DNA from: CAWAYR01 sp050250875
GTDB lineage: Bacteria; Acidobacteriota; Vicinamibacteria; Vicinamibacterales; UBA2999
DNA length: 64,000 bases
Assembly: GCA_050250875.1 (NCBI GenBank)
Contig: JBFWNV010000002.1
Span: 186,001-250,000 of the forward strand
Reading direction: 5' to 3'
Shown: positions 15,064 through 22,987 of the stretch, piece by piece
How the letters are laid out: each line of letters opens with the position of its first letter
Numbering within the stretch: position 1 is the stretch's first letter
Notes under the pieces: generated by a model
Database searches by the model: none
The model's input: the letters and a program-made list of their open reading frames with translations, nothing else
What the model was told of the DNA's origin: nothing
Position numbers and translations under genes: made by a program

Positions 15064-15866
15064 GCCGCGGCCACGCCGCCGCCGTGCTGCTGCTGGCCGG
15101 CCTCATGGCCGGATGCGGGCGCGACGCCGCGCCGGTCGAGACCGCGCGCGCGGCCGCGCCGTCCACGGCCGCGACCGATCCGGGAGCACCACCGGCACTG
15201 CTGCGAGCCGCGGAGCAGCTGCTGGTCGTGACCACGCCGAACTGGGATACGGTGGCCGGCGAGCTGCGGCGTTACGCACGCAGCGGGACGGATACGGCGT
15301 GGCAGCCGGTCGGCGCGCCAGTAACCATCGTCGTCGGCCGTAGCGGCACGGCCTGGGATCCGGCGCTGACGCCGGTCGTGCCGGGTCCGGTCAAGCGCGA
15401 GGGCGACGGCCGCTCGCCTGCCGGCGTCTTCGCGCTGGGTTCGGCCTTCGGGCTGGCGGCGCCCGCCGACGCGGCGTGGCTGAAACTGCCCTACGTGCAG
15501 GAGATCCCGACGCTCGAGTGCGTGGACGATCCGGCGTCCGTGCACTACAACCGGCTCGTCGATCGCGCCACGGTGGCGACCGTGGACTGGAAGAGCTCGG
15601 AGAAGATGGCCGCGGTCGGCGAGGCCTATCGCTGGGGCGTGGTCGTGGAATACAACACGTCGCCGCCGCAGCCGGGCCAGGGCTCGTGCATCTTCCTGCA
15701 CGTGAGTCCGACACCCGGCCAGGGCACGGCCGGCTGCACCGCGATGGCCGCGTCGTCGCTCGACGAGGTGCTGCGCTGGCTCGATCCGGCCCGGCGCCCG
15801 GCCCTGGTGCAGCTGCCCCGCGCCGCGCACGACGCCCTCGCGGCCGCGTGGAAGCTGCCGGCCTGA
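15060..15866 (+). CDS. L,D-transpeptidase-like (YkuD) lipoprotein
   Basis: A 268-residue protein with a lipobox at GLMAGC (Cys ~19). A catalytic domain resembling the L,D-transpeptidase fold follows. The key region reads SCIFLHVSP then GQGTAGCTAM, giving the expected His (~214) and Cys (~226) of the HxxxGxxGC-type active site; upstream GDGRSPAGVFALG is the usual substrate-side motif. Such enzymes cross-link peptidoglycan or act as hydrolytic relatives. The start is set by an ATGA overlap with the serine hydrolase. Together with the GT2 protein it points to a cell-wall function for this cluster. Confidence 0.82.
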   Translation: MSRGHAAAVLLLAGLMAGCGRDAAPVETARAAAPSTAATDPGAPPALLRAAEQLLVVTTPNWDTVAGELRRYARSGTDTAWQPVGAPVTIVVGRSGTAWDPALTPVVPGPVKREGDGRSPAGVFALGSAFGLAAPADAAWLKLPYVQEIPTLECVDDPASVHYNRLVDRATVATVDWKSSEKMAAVGEAYRWGVVVEYNTSPPQPGQGSCIFLHVSPTPGQGTAGCTAMAASSLDEVLRWLDPARRPALVQLPRAAHDALAAAWKLPA

Positions 15867-15877
15867 GCCCGCCGGTG

Positions 15878-16378
15878 ATGACGCGCCATCGCACCAGGCT
15901 CGGGTCGCTCGTCGTCGGCCTGCTCTGCGTGATCGGCGCCGAGGCGGCGGCCGGGCCGCCCCAGGCGACGGCCCCCGACGGCGTGGACGCCGCGCTGCAG
16001 GAGTTCCTCGCCGCGTTCAACGCCCTCGACATGCCAAGGTTCCTGGCCACGTTCGCCGACGACGCCGTGATGTTCCATCCGCCGTCGCCGCCGCCGCGGA
16101 CGTTTCCGACGCGTATCGCCGGCCGGGCCGAGATCGAACGGACGTTCCGTGTCGTGTTCGATCAGATTCGCGCCGCGTCGGGACGAACGGCGCCGCCGTT
16201 TCAGAACCTCCAGCCCCAGGACCTGCTGGTCCAGCGCTTCGAGAGCTTCGCCGTCGTGACCTTCCACCTCGGCACCGAGAAGGCGCGCAGCCGCCGCACG
16301 CTGGTGCTCCGACAGGTGGGCGGGACGTGGCGGATCGTGCACCTGCACGCCTCGACGTTCCCCGCCGGATCGGGGTGA
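15878..16378 (+). CDS. Exported SnoaL/YybH-like protein
   Basis: A 166-residue protein with a signal peptide (~1-25, ending EAAAG) and an NTF2-like domain. The domain starts with DAALQEFLAAFNALDMPRFLATFADDAVMFHP, a pattern typical of SnoaL_3/YybH proteins, and ends with GTWRIVHLHASTFP. It is an unrelated copy of the same fold found at 759-1241. The function is unknown. It follows the L,D-transpeptidase by 11 bp and may be co-transcribed. A short GGGCC/GGCCC hairpin follows the stop (16381-16395). Confidence 0.78.
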   Translation: MTRHRTRLGSLVVGLLCVIGAEAAAGPPQATAPDGVDAALQEFLAAFNALDMPRFLATFADDAVMFHPPSPPPRTFPTRIAGRAEIERTFRVVFDQIRAASGRTAPPFQNLQPQDLLVQRFESFAVVTFHLGTEKARSRRTLVLRQVGGTWRIVHLHASTFPAGSG

Positions 16379-16464
16379 CCGGGCCGAACGGGCCCGTAGC
16401 AGCCGGCACCGGTCTCGATCTCACCCCGTCGCAGCCATCGATGGCCGCGGCGGCGGAGGGGCGC

Positions 16465-16470
16465 TATCCT
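16465..16470 (+). promoter_or_regulatory. Predicted -10 box (TATCCT) for the VOC gene
   Basis: TATCCT ends 8 nt before the ATG at 16479. Confidence 0.4.
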
Positions 16471-16478
16471 GGCTCGCG

Positions 16479-16904
16479 ATGGCCCACCTCGAACTGGTCA
16501 CGCTCGTCGTCCGCGACTACCAGCCGGCGATCGACTTCTTCGTCGGCGTCCTCGACTTCGACCTGGTCGACGACGAGCCGGCGCTCACCAACGACGGACG
16601 GCCGAAGCGCTGGGTGGTGGTGCGTCCGCGCGGCGGCACGACGGGCCTGCTGCTGGCACGCGCCGACGGCGAGACGCAGGCGGCGGCCGTCGGACGGCAG
16701 TGTGCCGGCCGGGTCGGCTTCTTCCTGCGGGTCGACGACTTCGCCACCGCCCACGCGCGGATGACCGCCGGCGGCGTGGAGTTCGTCGTGCCGCCGCGCA
16801 CCGAGGCCTACGGGCAGGTCGCCGTGTTCCTCGATTGCGAGGGCAACCGCTGGGATCTGCTGGGGCCGCGTCCCGAGGCTGTTGCGGCTCCACCGCCGCT
16901 GTAG
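16479..16904 (+). CDS. VOC superfamily (glyoxalase-like) protein
   Basis: A 141-residue single VOC unit made of two beta-alpha-beta3 halves. It begins LELVTLVVRDYQPAIDFFVGVLDFDLV and ends GQVAVFLDCEGNRWDLLGPRP. Possible metal ligands are the N-terminal Glu in HLELV and the Glu/Asp in DCEGN, but the usual first His is not clear. The family includes dioxygenases, lyases and resistance proteins, so no substrate is assigned. It is probably cytoplasmic. Confidence 0.85.
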   Translation: MAHLELVTLVVRDYQPAIDFFVGVLDFDLVDDEPALTNDGRPKRWVVVRPRGGTTGLLLARADGETQAAAVGRQCAGRVGFFLRVDDFATAHARMTAGGVEFVVPPRTEAYGQVAVFLDCEGNRWDLLGPRPEAVAAPPPL

Positions 16905-16977
16905 ACCCTGGCGTGGTCTCCATATCACGGCGACGTCACCGCCATCCACGGGCACTTCTGATCGCGGGCACCACGTC

Positions 16978-17883
16978 GTGATCGCATCGCAGTCGAGCGT
17001 GGTGTGGCTCGCCTTCGCGGCGCTCGCGGTGGCGATGACGGCGCTGTGGGCGCCCGGCGTCAGGCGTGCGCCCGGCCGCGATCGGTGGTGGCTGGCGCCG
17101 TTCGCCGTCGCCCTGCTGGCGGCGCTCGCCGCCAACCTGGCGGACACCCGCGGCCTGCTGGCCATCGCCGCGCTCGTCGTCGCCTGCCGGATGGGCGAGC
17201 ACGCGGCCCCCGGACCGTGGCGAGGCTTCGGGCTGGCGCTGATGCTCGTGCTGAGCGCGGGGCTGCTGCGGCACGCGGTGCCGGGCTTCGCCAATCCGGT
17301 CGTTCTCGACGCGGTGCGGCTCAGTCCCGACTCGCTGCCCTACACGAAGTACCTGAATCTCGACAAAGGCGTGCTGGGCCTGCTGCTGCTCGTGCTGTAC
17401 GCGCCGGCCCGGGCGCGTCGAACGCCGAGCGCCGGCTCGGCGATCACCGCCACGTGGCAGTTCGCGATCGTGGCGGCTGCCGTGATGGCGCTCACCATGG
17501 CCGCCGGCTACGCGCGCTGGGATCCCAAAGTGCCGTCGTGGTGGCCGCTGTGGCTGGCCAGCATGGTGTACCTGACGGCGCTGCCCGAAGAGGCGCTGTT
17601 CCGCCATGTAATCCAGGGCGGCCTGCAATCATGGCTCGGCGATACGTCGCGCGCACGGATGACGGCGCTGGCCGCGTCGGCAGGGCTGTTCGGGCTGGCG
17701 CACCTCGGCGGCGGCTGGATCTACGTGCTGCTCGCCACGGCGGCCGGCTTCGGCTATGCCTCGGTCTACGCGCGGACGGACTCGGTACTGGCGTCGATCG
17801 TCGCGCACACCGGCCTGAACCTGCTGCATCTGTTGTTGTTCAGCTATCCGGCGCTCGCCCCGGCGAGCGCGATGCCCCGTTGA
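16978..17883 (+). CDS. CPBP-family intramembrane protease (Abi/RCE1 type)
   Basis: A ~301-residue polytopic membrane protein with about eight hydrophobic helices. The C-terminal CPBP domain carries the EExxxR motif as EEALFRH (~204), then FGLAHLGGG (~240) and HTGLNLLH (~278), the conserved glutamate and histidine sites of the family. Members are Rce1-like prenyl-protein or bacteriocin-related intramembrane proteases. The start is taken as GTG at 16978. The frame extends to 16882, but that segment is Arg/Pro-rich and overlaps the VOC gene. Its target is unknown. Confidence 0.8.
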   Translation: MIASQSSVVWLAFAALAVAMTALWAPGVRRAPGRDRWWLAPFAVALLAALAANLADTRGLLAIAALVVACRMGEHAAPGPWRGFGLALMLVLSAGLLRHAVPGFANPVVLDAVRLSPDSLPYTKYLNLDKGVLGLLLLVLYAPARARRTPSAGSAITATWQFAIVAAAVMALTMAAGYARWDPKVPSWWPLWLASMVYLTALPEEALFRHVIQGGLQSWLGDTSRARMTALAASAGLFGLAHLGGGWIYVLLATAAGFGYASVYARTDSVLASIVAHTGLNLLHLLLFSYPALAPASAMPR

Positions 17884-17898
17884 AGGCTGCGCCACCGA

Positions 17899-19269
17899 TC
17901 ACCGCGTCGGCGGCGGGTTCAGATAGGGCATCAGGGTCGTGTTCATCGGGTGATCGAGGAAGCGGTCGAACTCCATGAAGTAGCCCTCGGGGTCGTAGCC
18001 GACGAACGCCCGGTACCGCCCCTGCTCGTCGTCCGACACCGCCGGGCCGCGCAGCGGGAACAGGTTGCAGGCCTTGACGTAGTCGAACCAGCCGGCGATG
18101 TCGTCGACGAGGAACGACACGTTGACCGCCTTGGTCTCGGTCCAGCGGTGCATGCCGCGCCGCTCGTCAACGAGTCCGACGTGGCCGGTGGGTGATCCCT
18201 CGTAGATCTTGGCCCAGCCCTGGTCCACGACCTGACGCAGCCCCAGCACCTCCTCATAGAAGGTCTGCATCGGCGGCAAATCCTGGTAGTAGAGCCAGGT
18301 GATCGTCGCCTTGAACCCGAGCCCGGCCGGCAGGGTGCTGCCCGGCGCCCGCAGCGTGCGGCTGGCCTTGAGCAGCGGCACGAAGCGCTCGTTCTCGGGA
18401 TGCTGGTTGAAGCGCTCGAACTCGAGCAGATAGCCCTCGGGGTCGGGGATGACGAAGCCGTCGTGGGCGCTGCCCGGCCGCGGGCTGTAGGGGCGGCGCG
18501 GGGCCAGGCCCTTGGTCGCCAGGTAGGCATGCCACTCGTCGAGCTGGTCGGTGAGCAGCGCCAGTGCCACGGTCTTCGGCTCGGTCGCGGTATGCATGCC
18601 CTTGGTGGCATCGACCAGCACGAGATACGACGTTTCGGCGACGCGGAGGATGCGCGCCATCCGGTAGTCGGCTACCAGCTCGAGGCCGAGCACGTCGCGG
18701 TAGAAGGCGGTGGCGCGATCGAGGTCGCGGTAGTAGAGGAACAGGTTCGACGCGCGCAGGCCGAAATCGCGCATGGTCCGGAACGTCGTCTGTGCGGCCA
18801 GCAGTTCGTTGACACGCCAGGTCGGGTAGCTGAGCAGCCGGCCGAAGCGGCGGGCAATCGCCTCGCGCGCCCGGCCCTGGTAGGCCCCGGCCTTCTCCAG
18901 CGCCTGGGCCTCGGCCTTGAGCGCCAGGTAGTCGTCGAGCGTGTGGCCCTGGTAGATGAGCAGCACGTCCTTGTCCCTGGCGACATCGGCCGGAAACAGG
19001 TCGGTGACCAGCAGGCTGCTCTCCCGATACAGCTGTACCTGGTTGCGCTCGGCGATTTTCTGCGCCTCGGGCCACAGGCGATCCATGTCGGCCGCGGGCA
19101 GCACCTCGCTCAGCGCCAGCGTCTTCACGCCGGAGTGGACCAGCTCGGCGAAGCCGCCGATCGTCCCCAGCTCGTAACTGTACGGGGAAGGCGCAGAGTT
19201 GCCGGCCGTGCACGCAGCCAGCGACAACGACACGAGCAGCAGGCAGGCGCGACGGCCGGCGGTGGACAT
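17899..19269 (-). CDS. Lipoprotein with a helical N-domain and tandem VOC domains
   Basis: A 456-residue protein with a lipobox LSLAAC (Cys ~19). Residues ~30-165 form an unrecognised helical region with TWRVNELLAAQTTFRTMRDFG. Two VOC/glyoxalase units follow (~172-290, starting NLFLYYRDLDRATAFYRDVLGLEL, and ~322-440, starting ITWLYYQDLPPMQTFYEEVLGLRQ). Each ends in a Glu-containing strand (PEGYLLEFERF, PEGYFMEFDRF), with Glu a likely metal ligand. VOC proteins are usually cytoplasmic, so an exported lipidated tandem is unusual. Its gene is divergent from the CocE hydrolase gene with facing -10 boxes. The substrate is unknown. Confidence 0.8.
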   Translation of the reverse strand: MSTAGRRACLLLVSLSLAACTAGNSAPSPYSYELGTIGGFAELVHSGVKTLALSEVLPAADMDRLWPEAQKIAERNQVQLYRESSLLVTDLFPADVARDKDVLLIYQGHTLDDYLALKAEAQALEKAGAYQGRAREAIARRFGRLLSYPTWRVNELLAAQTTFRTMRDFGLRASNLFLYYRDLDRATAFYRDVLGLELVADYRMARILRVAETSYLVLVDATKGMHTATEPKTVALALLTDQLDEWHAYLATKGLAPRRPYSPRPGSAHDGFVIPDPEGYLLEFERFNQHPENERFVPLLKASRTLRAPGSTLPAGLGFKATITWLYYQDLPPMQTFYEEVLGLRQVVDQGWAKIYEGSPTGHVGLVDERRGMHRWTETKAVNVSFLVDDIAGWFDYVKACNLFPLRGPAVSDDEQGRYRAFVGYDPEGYFMEFDRFLDHPMNTTLMPYLNPPPTR

Positions 19270-19276
19270 GGGCCGG

Positions 19277-19282
19277 ATTGTA
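19277..19282 (-). promoter_or_regulatory. Predicted -10 box (TACAAT) for the VOC lipoprotein gene
   Basis: The minus-strand TACAAT ends 7 nt before the ATG at 19269. It lies 33 bp from the divergent -10 at 19316. Confidence 0.5.
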
Positions 19283-19315
19283 CGGCCAGTGCCCGGACCT
19301 CGTCCGCAACGGTCC

Positions 19316-19321
19316 TATACT
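19316..19321 (+). promoter_or_regulatory. Predicted -10 box (TATACT) for the CocE/NonD gene
   Basis: TATACT ends 6 nt before the ATG at 19328, which implies a leaderless mRNA. Confidence 0.5.
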
Positions 19322-19327
19322 CCTGCG

Positions 19328-21187
19328 ATGCGCCGCGCCGTCCGCCTCGCCCTGCCCTTCTCGCTCGCCGCCGCGCTCGCCGTCATCGTCGTCGGGGCGC
19401 GCCAGCCGGCGCCCGCGTCACCGGCCGACGCCTTCACCGTGCGCGACGAGATGATTCCGATGCGCGACGGCGTGAAGCTGTTCACGAAGATCTTCACCCC
19501 GAAGGACCAGCGCGGGCCGCTGCCGATCGTCTTCCGCCGCACGCCCTACGGCATCGACAACGCGGCCGGCTCGTTCGTCCGCTACTACAAGGCGCTCGCC
19601 GACGACGGCTACATCTTCGTCTTCCAGGACATCCGCGGGAAGTTCCGCTCCGAGGGCACGTTCGTGATGCAGCGGCCGGCGCGGGCGCCGGGCGACACCA
19701 CCAGCCTCGACGAGGGCACCGACACCTACGACACGATCGAGTGGCTGCTGAAGAACATCCCCGAGCACAACGGCCGCGTCGGCATGCTCGGCGTCTCCTA
19801 CGACGGCTGGACCACGATCATGGGGGCGCTCGAGCCGCATCCCGCGCTGAAGGCGATCTCGCCGCAGGCGTCGCCGTCGGACATGTGGCTCGGCGACGAC
19901 TTCCACCACAACGGCGCCTTCCGCCTCAGCTACGCGTTCGAATACGCGACGATGATGGAGACCGGCAAGGACGTGAAGAACTTCGAGTTCGATCGCTACG
20001 ACACGTTCGACTGGTACCTGTCGCTCGGTCCGCTCTCGGCGGTGAACCGCCGCTACCTGCGCGAGTCGATTCCGACCTGGAACGACTACGTGCGGCATCC
20101 CGACTACGACGACTTCTGGAAACGCCAGACGCTCATCCCGCACCTCCGCAGTTCGAGAGTGCCGACGCTCAACGTGGCCGGCTGGTGGGACCAGGAGGAC
20201 TTCTACGGCCCGCTCGACATCTATCGCACGCTCGAACGGCACGACACCGCCGGCCACAACCACCTGGTGGTGGGCCCGTGGAACCACGGCGGCTGGACCC
20301 GCGACGGCTCGTCACTGGGGCCGATCCCGTTCGGCAGCGACACCGCCGCGTACTTCCGCGAGCAGGTGCAGGCGCCGTTCTTCGCCTACTACTTGAAGGA
20401 CCAGGGCCCGCGCGACTTCCCCGAGGCGCTCACCTTCGAGAGCGGCAGCAACCAGTGGCGACGCTGGAGCCAGTGGCCGCCCGCGAGGGAGACCAAGACC
20501 GTCGGCCTGTACTTCGGCGCCAACGAGAGGCTCGGCGTCGACACGCCGCCCGCTGCCGGGGCGACCGGCTACGACAGCTACGTCTCCGATCCGGCACACC
20601 CGGTGCCGTATCGCCAGCGGCCGATCCAGGCCACCTACTTCGCCGGCGGCTCGAAGTGGTCCACCTGGCTGGTCGAGGACCAGCGCTTCGTGGACGACCG
20701 CGCCGACGTGCTCAGCTGGGAGACGCCGCCGCTCGACCGCGATCTCACGATCGCCGGGGAGGTCGTGGCGCGCCTGTTCGCCTCGACCACCGGCACCGAC
20801 GCCGACTGGGTCGTCAAGCTGATCGACGTCTATCCCGAGTCCTACCCCGAGAACTGGAATCTGGCCGGCTACCAGCTGATGGTGTCGAACGAGGTGTTCC
20901 GCGGCCGCTACCGCCGCAGCTTCGAGGCGCCGGCGCCGATCCCCGCCAACCGGGTGCAGGAGTACCGCTTCAGCCTGCACACCCAGAACTACACGTTCAA
21001 GGCCGGCCACCGGGTGATGGTGCAGGTGCAGAGCACGTGGTTCCCGCTCATCGACCGCAACCCGCAGACCTTCACCAAGAGCATCTTCGACGCCGAGGAG
21101 AAGGACTTCGTGCGGGCGACCCACCGCATCTACCGCTCGGGGCGCTACCCGTCGCGGGTGGAGATCCCGGTGGTGACCGCCCGCTGA
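19328..21187 (+). CDS. CocE/NonD family (S15-like) exported hydrolase
   Basis: A 619-residue alpha/beta hydrolase with a signal peptide (~1-33). The CocE/X-Pro dipeptidyl-peptidase domain starts at IPMRDGVKLFTKIFTP. The catalytic Ser is in GVSYDGW (~157) and His in GPWNHGG (~319). Asp is probably in NVAGWWDQEDF (~285). The C-terminal jelly-roll (PepX_C) domain spans ~420-615. Relatives hydrolyse acyl-Pro peptides, cocaine-like esters or glutaryl beta-lactams. With the neighbouring peptidases a peptide substrate is plausible. It ends 7 bp from a convergent gene. Confidence 0.9.
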   Translation: MRRAVRLALPFSLAAALAVIVVGARQPAPASPADAFTVRDEMIPMRDGVKLFTKIFTPKDQRGPLPIVFRRTPYGIDNAAGSFVRYYKALADDGYIFVFQDIRGKFRSEGTFVMQRPARAPGDTTSLDEGTDTYDTIEWLLKNIPEHNGRVGMLGVSYDGWTTIMGALEPHPALKAISPQASPSDMWLGDDFHHNGAFRLSYAFEYATMMETGKDVKNFEFDRYDTFDWYLSLGPLSAVNRRYLRESIPTWNDYVRHPDYDDFWKRQTLIPHLRSSRVPTLNVAGWWDQEDFYGPLDIYRTLERHDTAGHNHLVVGPWNHGGWTRDGSSLGPIPFGSDTAAYFREQVQAPFFAYYLKDQGPRDFPEALTFESGSNQWRRWSQWPPARETKTVGLYFGANERLGVDTPPAAGATGYDSYVSDPAHPVPYRQRPIQATYFAGGSKWSTWLVEDQRFVDDRADVLSWETPPLDRDLTIAGEVVARLFASTTGTDADWVVKLIDVYPESYPENWNLAGYQLMVSNEVFRGRYRRSFEAPAPIPANRVQEYRFSLHTQNYTFKAGHRVMVQVQSTWFPLIDRNPQTFTKSIFDAEEKDFVRATHRIYRSGRYPSRVEIPVVTAR

Positions 21188-21194
21188 GCGCGCA

Positions 21195-22889
21195 TCAGGG
21201 CGGTCCCAGCTCGAACAGGTAGTCGTCGCCGATACGGGCCCGCAGGCGGCACCAGGGATGCGTCGCGGCGGCGGCGAGCATCGCGGCGGCGCCGTCGGGA
21301 TGGCGCGCGGCGTGGACGACCACGAAACGCACCCCCAGGGCGGCCATCCGCTCGGCGGTGGCCGGAAAGCCGCGCATCGTGTGCACGACATCGGCATGGC
21401 CCGGCGGCTCGGCGCGACCGAAGCCGTTGACGATGGGTCGCCAATGCGTCGTGGAATACAGCAGGTAGTCCGAGTTGCGGTAGGGCGTCGCGGTGGCCCG
21501 GTAATCGGGAAGCGAGACCACCGCGCCGTCGCCATCGGCCGGCAACGCGGCGTAGATGGCCGGCACCGGATGGGACGGCGGTGGGCCGGCAGGAAAGTCG
21601 ACGACGAACCACTCGGCCAGCATCGCCGGCACCAGCAGCACGACGGCCGCGCGCGCGCGGCGGCCGGCAGCCAGCAGCCGCTCCGCGCCGAGCGCGGTGA
21701 GGCCGGCGACACCGAGTGTGACCAGCACGGCGAAGCGCGCCGGCGCGCGCACCCCGCTGAAGCCCGGCAGCGCCGCGACCCAGCCGAACGGACCGGGCAC
21801 CGTCGTGCCGAGGAACGTCAGTGAGGGCCCCAGCGAGAGCAGGAGGCCGCCCGCCGCCAGGACGGCGAACAGGCCGCTCCGCCCTCGCCAGGTGCGGATC
21901 CGAACCGCCGCCACGACGCCGGCCAGGGCGAGGCTCAGCGCGATCCAGCCGAGGAACAGCGTCGTCTCGCCCCAGATGCTGCCGGGCCGTCCGTCGACGT
22001 GCGCGAGCCACCATCGCCCGACCAGGGTGTTGGCCGGCGGCACGAGATAGGACGCGAGGGTGGCGTTCTGGAGTTCGCCCGGTTGGGCCGACAGGCCGAG
22101 ATAGGCACGGGCGAGCGGCAGGACGCTCGCGGCGATGACGCCGGCGGCGATCCCGAGATGCGCGAACCGGCGTGCCCAGCCCCGGGGGCCGGACGCCGAG
22201 TCGGCGCCGTCGGCGGGCGCCGACAGCGTCAGCCACGCCAGGAGCAGGGCATGGGCAAGGAGGCCGATGAGCACCAGGTAGCCGGATCCGAGCAGCTGAA
22301 GGATCAGCACGGCCACCCACGGCGCCAGGCGGCCCAGAGTGGGCACGGCGTACCACCGTTCGAAGAGCAGCAGCGACAGCGGCAACGGCCACAACCAGAT
22401 GAGCTGCAGATGCCCGTGGGCGTGCAGCATCACGAAGAACGAACACATGAACACCAGGCTGCCGGCGAACGCCGCCAAGTCGCCGCTCACGGCGCGACGC
22501 AGCCAGAGGTGAGCGCTCACGCCGTTGAGGACGAAGGCCAGCCACCACGTGGCGGTGTAGGCCAGAACCGGTGACGCCCCGGCCGCCGCCCATGGCAGGC
22601 TGAACAGGCTCGGCCCGAGCAGGTGCTCGTTGTACTGGAGCGTCAGCGGCGCCGGCCAGTAGATGTTGGACCGCATCAGGGGCAGTCCGTCGAGCACGGC
22701 GTGGTTGGCCCAGGCGAGCATCCAGACCACCAGCCGCGCATCCCCCTCGTAACTGGCCGTGGTGAGGTGGGCGTAATCGACGTACGGCCACGTCATCACG
22801 CCGGTCACGGCGACATAGGCGGCGAGCACCGCGAGGCCGCGGCTCGTCGCCCCGGCACGGTCGGCGGCGATGGCCGGCCCTTGGGGCAT
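21195..22889 (-). CDS. Polytopic membrane protein, GT-C glycosyltransferase-like
   Basis: A 564-residue protein with about eleven hydrophobic helices (residues ~18-420) and a soluble C-terminal domain (~430-564). The first periplasmic loop holds acidic residues (SYEGDAR, ~45) and IYWPAPLTLQYNEHLLGP, in the place where GT-C transferases carry their catalytic Asp/Glu. The C-terminal domain has AVVSLPDYRATATPYRNSDYLLYSTTHWRPIVNG, common in uncharacterised membrane glycosyltransferase-like proteins. The precise family was not identified. A TAGGAT -10 box lies 9 nt before the ATG. Confidence 0.7.
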   Translation of the reverse strand: MPQGPAIAADRAGATSRGLAVLAAYVAVTGVMTWPYVDYAHLTTASYEGDARLVVWMLAWANHAVLDGLPLMRSNIYWPAPLTLQYNEHLLGPSLFSLPWAAAGASPVLAYTATWWLAFVLNGVSAHLWLRRAVSGDLAAFAGSLVFMCSFFVMLHAHGHLQLIWLWPLPLSLLLFERWYAVPTLGRLAPWVAVLILQLLGSGYLVLIGLLAHALLLAWLTLSAPADGADSASGPRGWARRFAHLGIAAGVIAASVLPLARAYLGLSAQPGELQNATLASYLVPPANTLVGRWWLAHVDGRPGSIWGETTLFLGWIALSLALAGVVAAVRIRTWRGRSGLFAVLAAGGLLLSLGPSLTFLGTTVPGPFGWVAALPGFSGVRAPARFAVLVTLGVAGLTALGAERLLAAGRRARAAVVLLVPAMLAEWFVVDFPAGPPPSHPVPAIYAALPADGDGAVVSLPDYRATATPYRNSDYLLYSTTHWRPIVNGFGRAEPPGHADVVHTMRGFPATAERMAALGVRFVVVHAARHPDGAAAMLAAAATHPWCRLRARIGDDYLFELGPP

Positions 22890-22898
22890 CGGCCAACG

Positions 22899-22904
22899 AT
22901 CCTA
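22899..22904 (-). promoter_or_regulatory. Predicted -10 box (TAGGAT)
   Basis: The minus-strand TAGGAT ends 9 nt before the ATG at 22889. Confidence 0.35.
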
Positions 22905-22964
22905 CTGCCCGCCGGTGTGCCCGACGGTGTGCCGCCGGTCGAGGCCGTGGGAAGTCGGCTCGTC

Positions 22965-22970
22965 TATGAT
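22965..22970 (+). promoter_or_regulatory. Predicted -10 box (TATGAT) for the kinase-TPR gene
   Basis: TATGAT ends 17 nt before the ATG at 22988. Confidence 0.4.
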
Positions 22971-22987
22971 GGCGGGGCTGACCGGCC

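Noticed and set aside
16882..16977. Extended N-terminus for the CPBP protease
   Set aside because: It overlaps the VOC gene, is Arg/Pro-rich and lacks a ribosome-binding site. The hydrophobic protein begins at GTG 16978.
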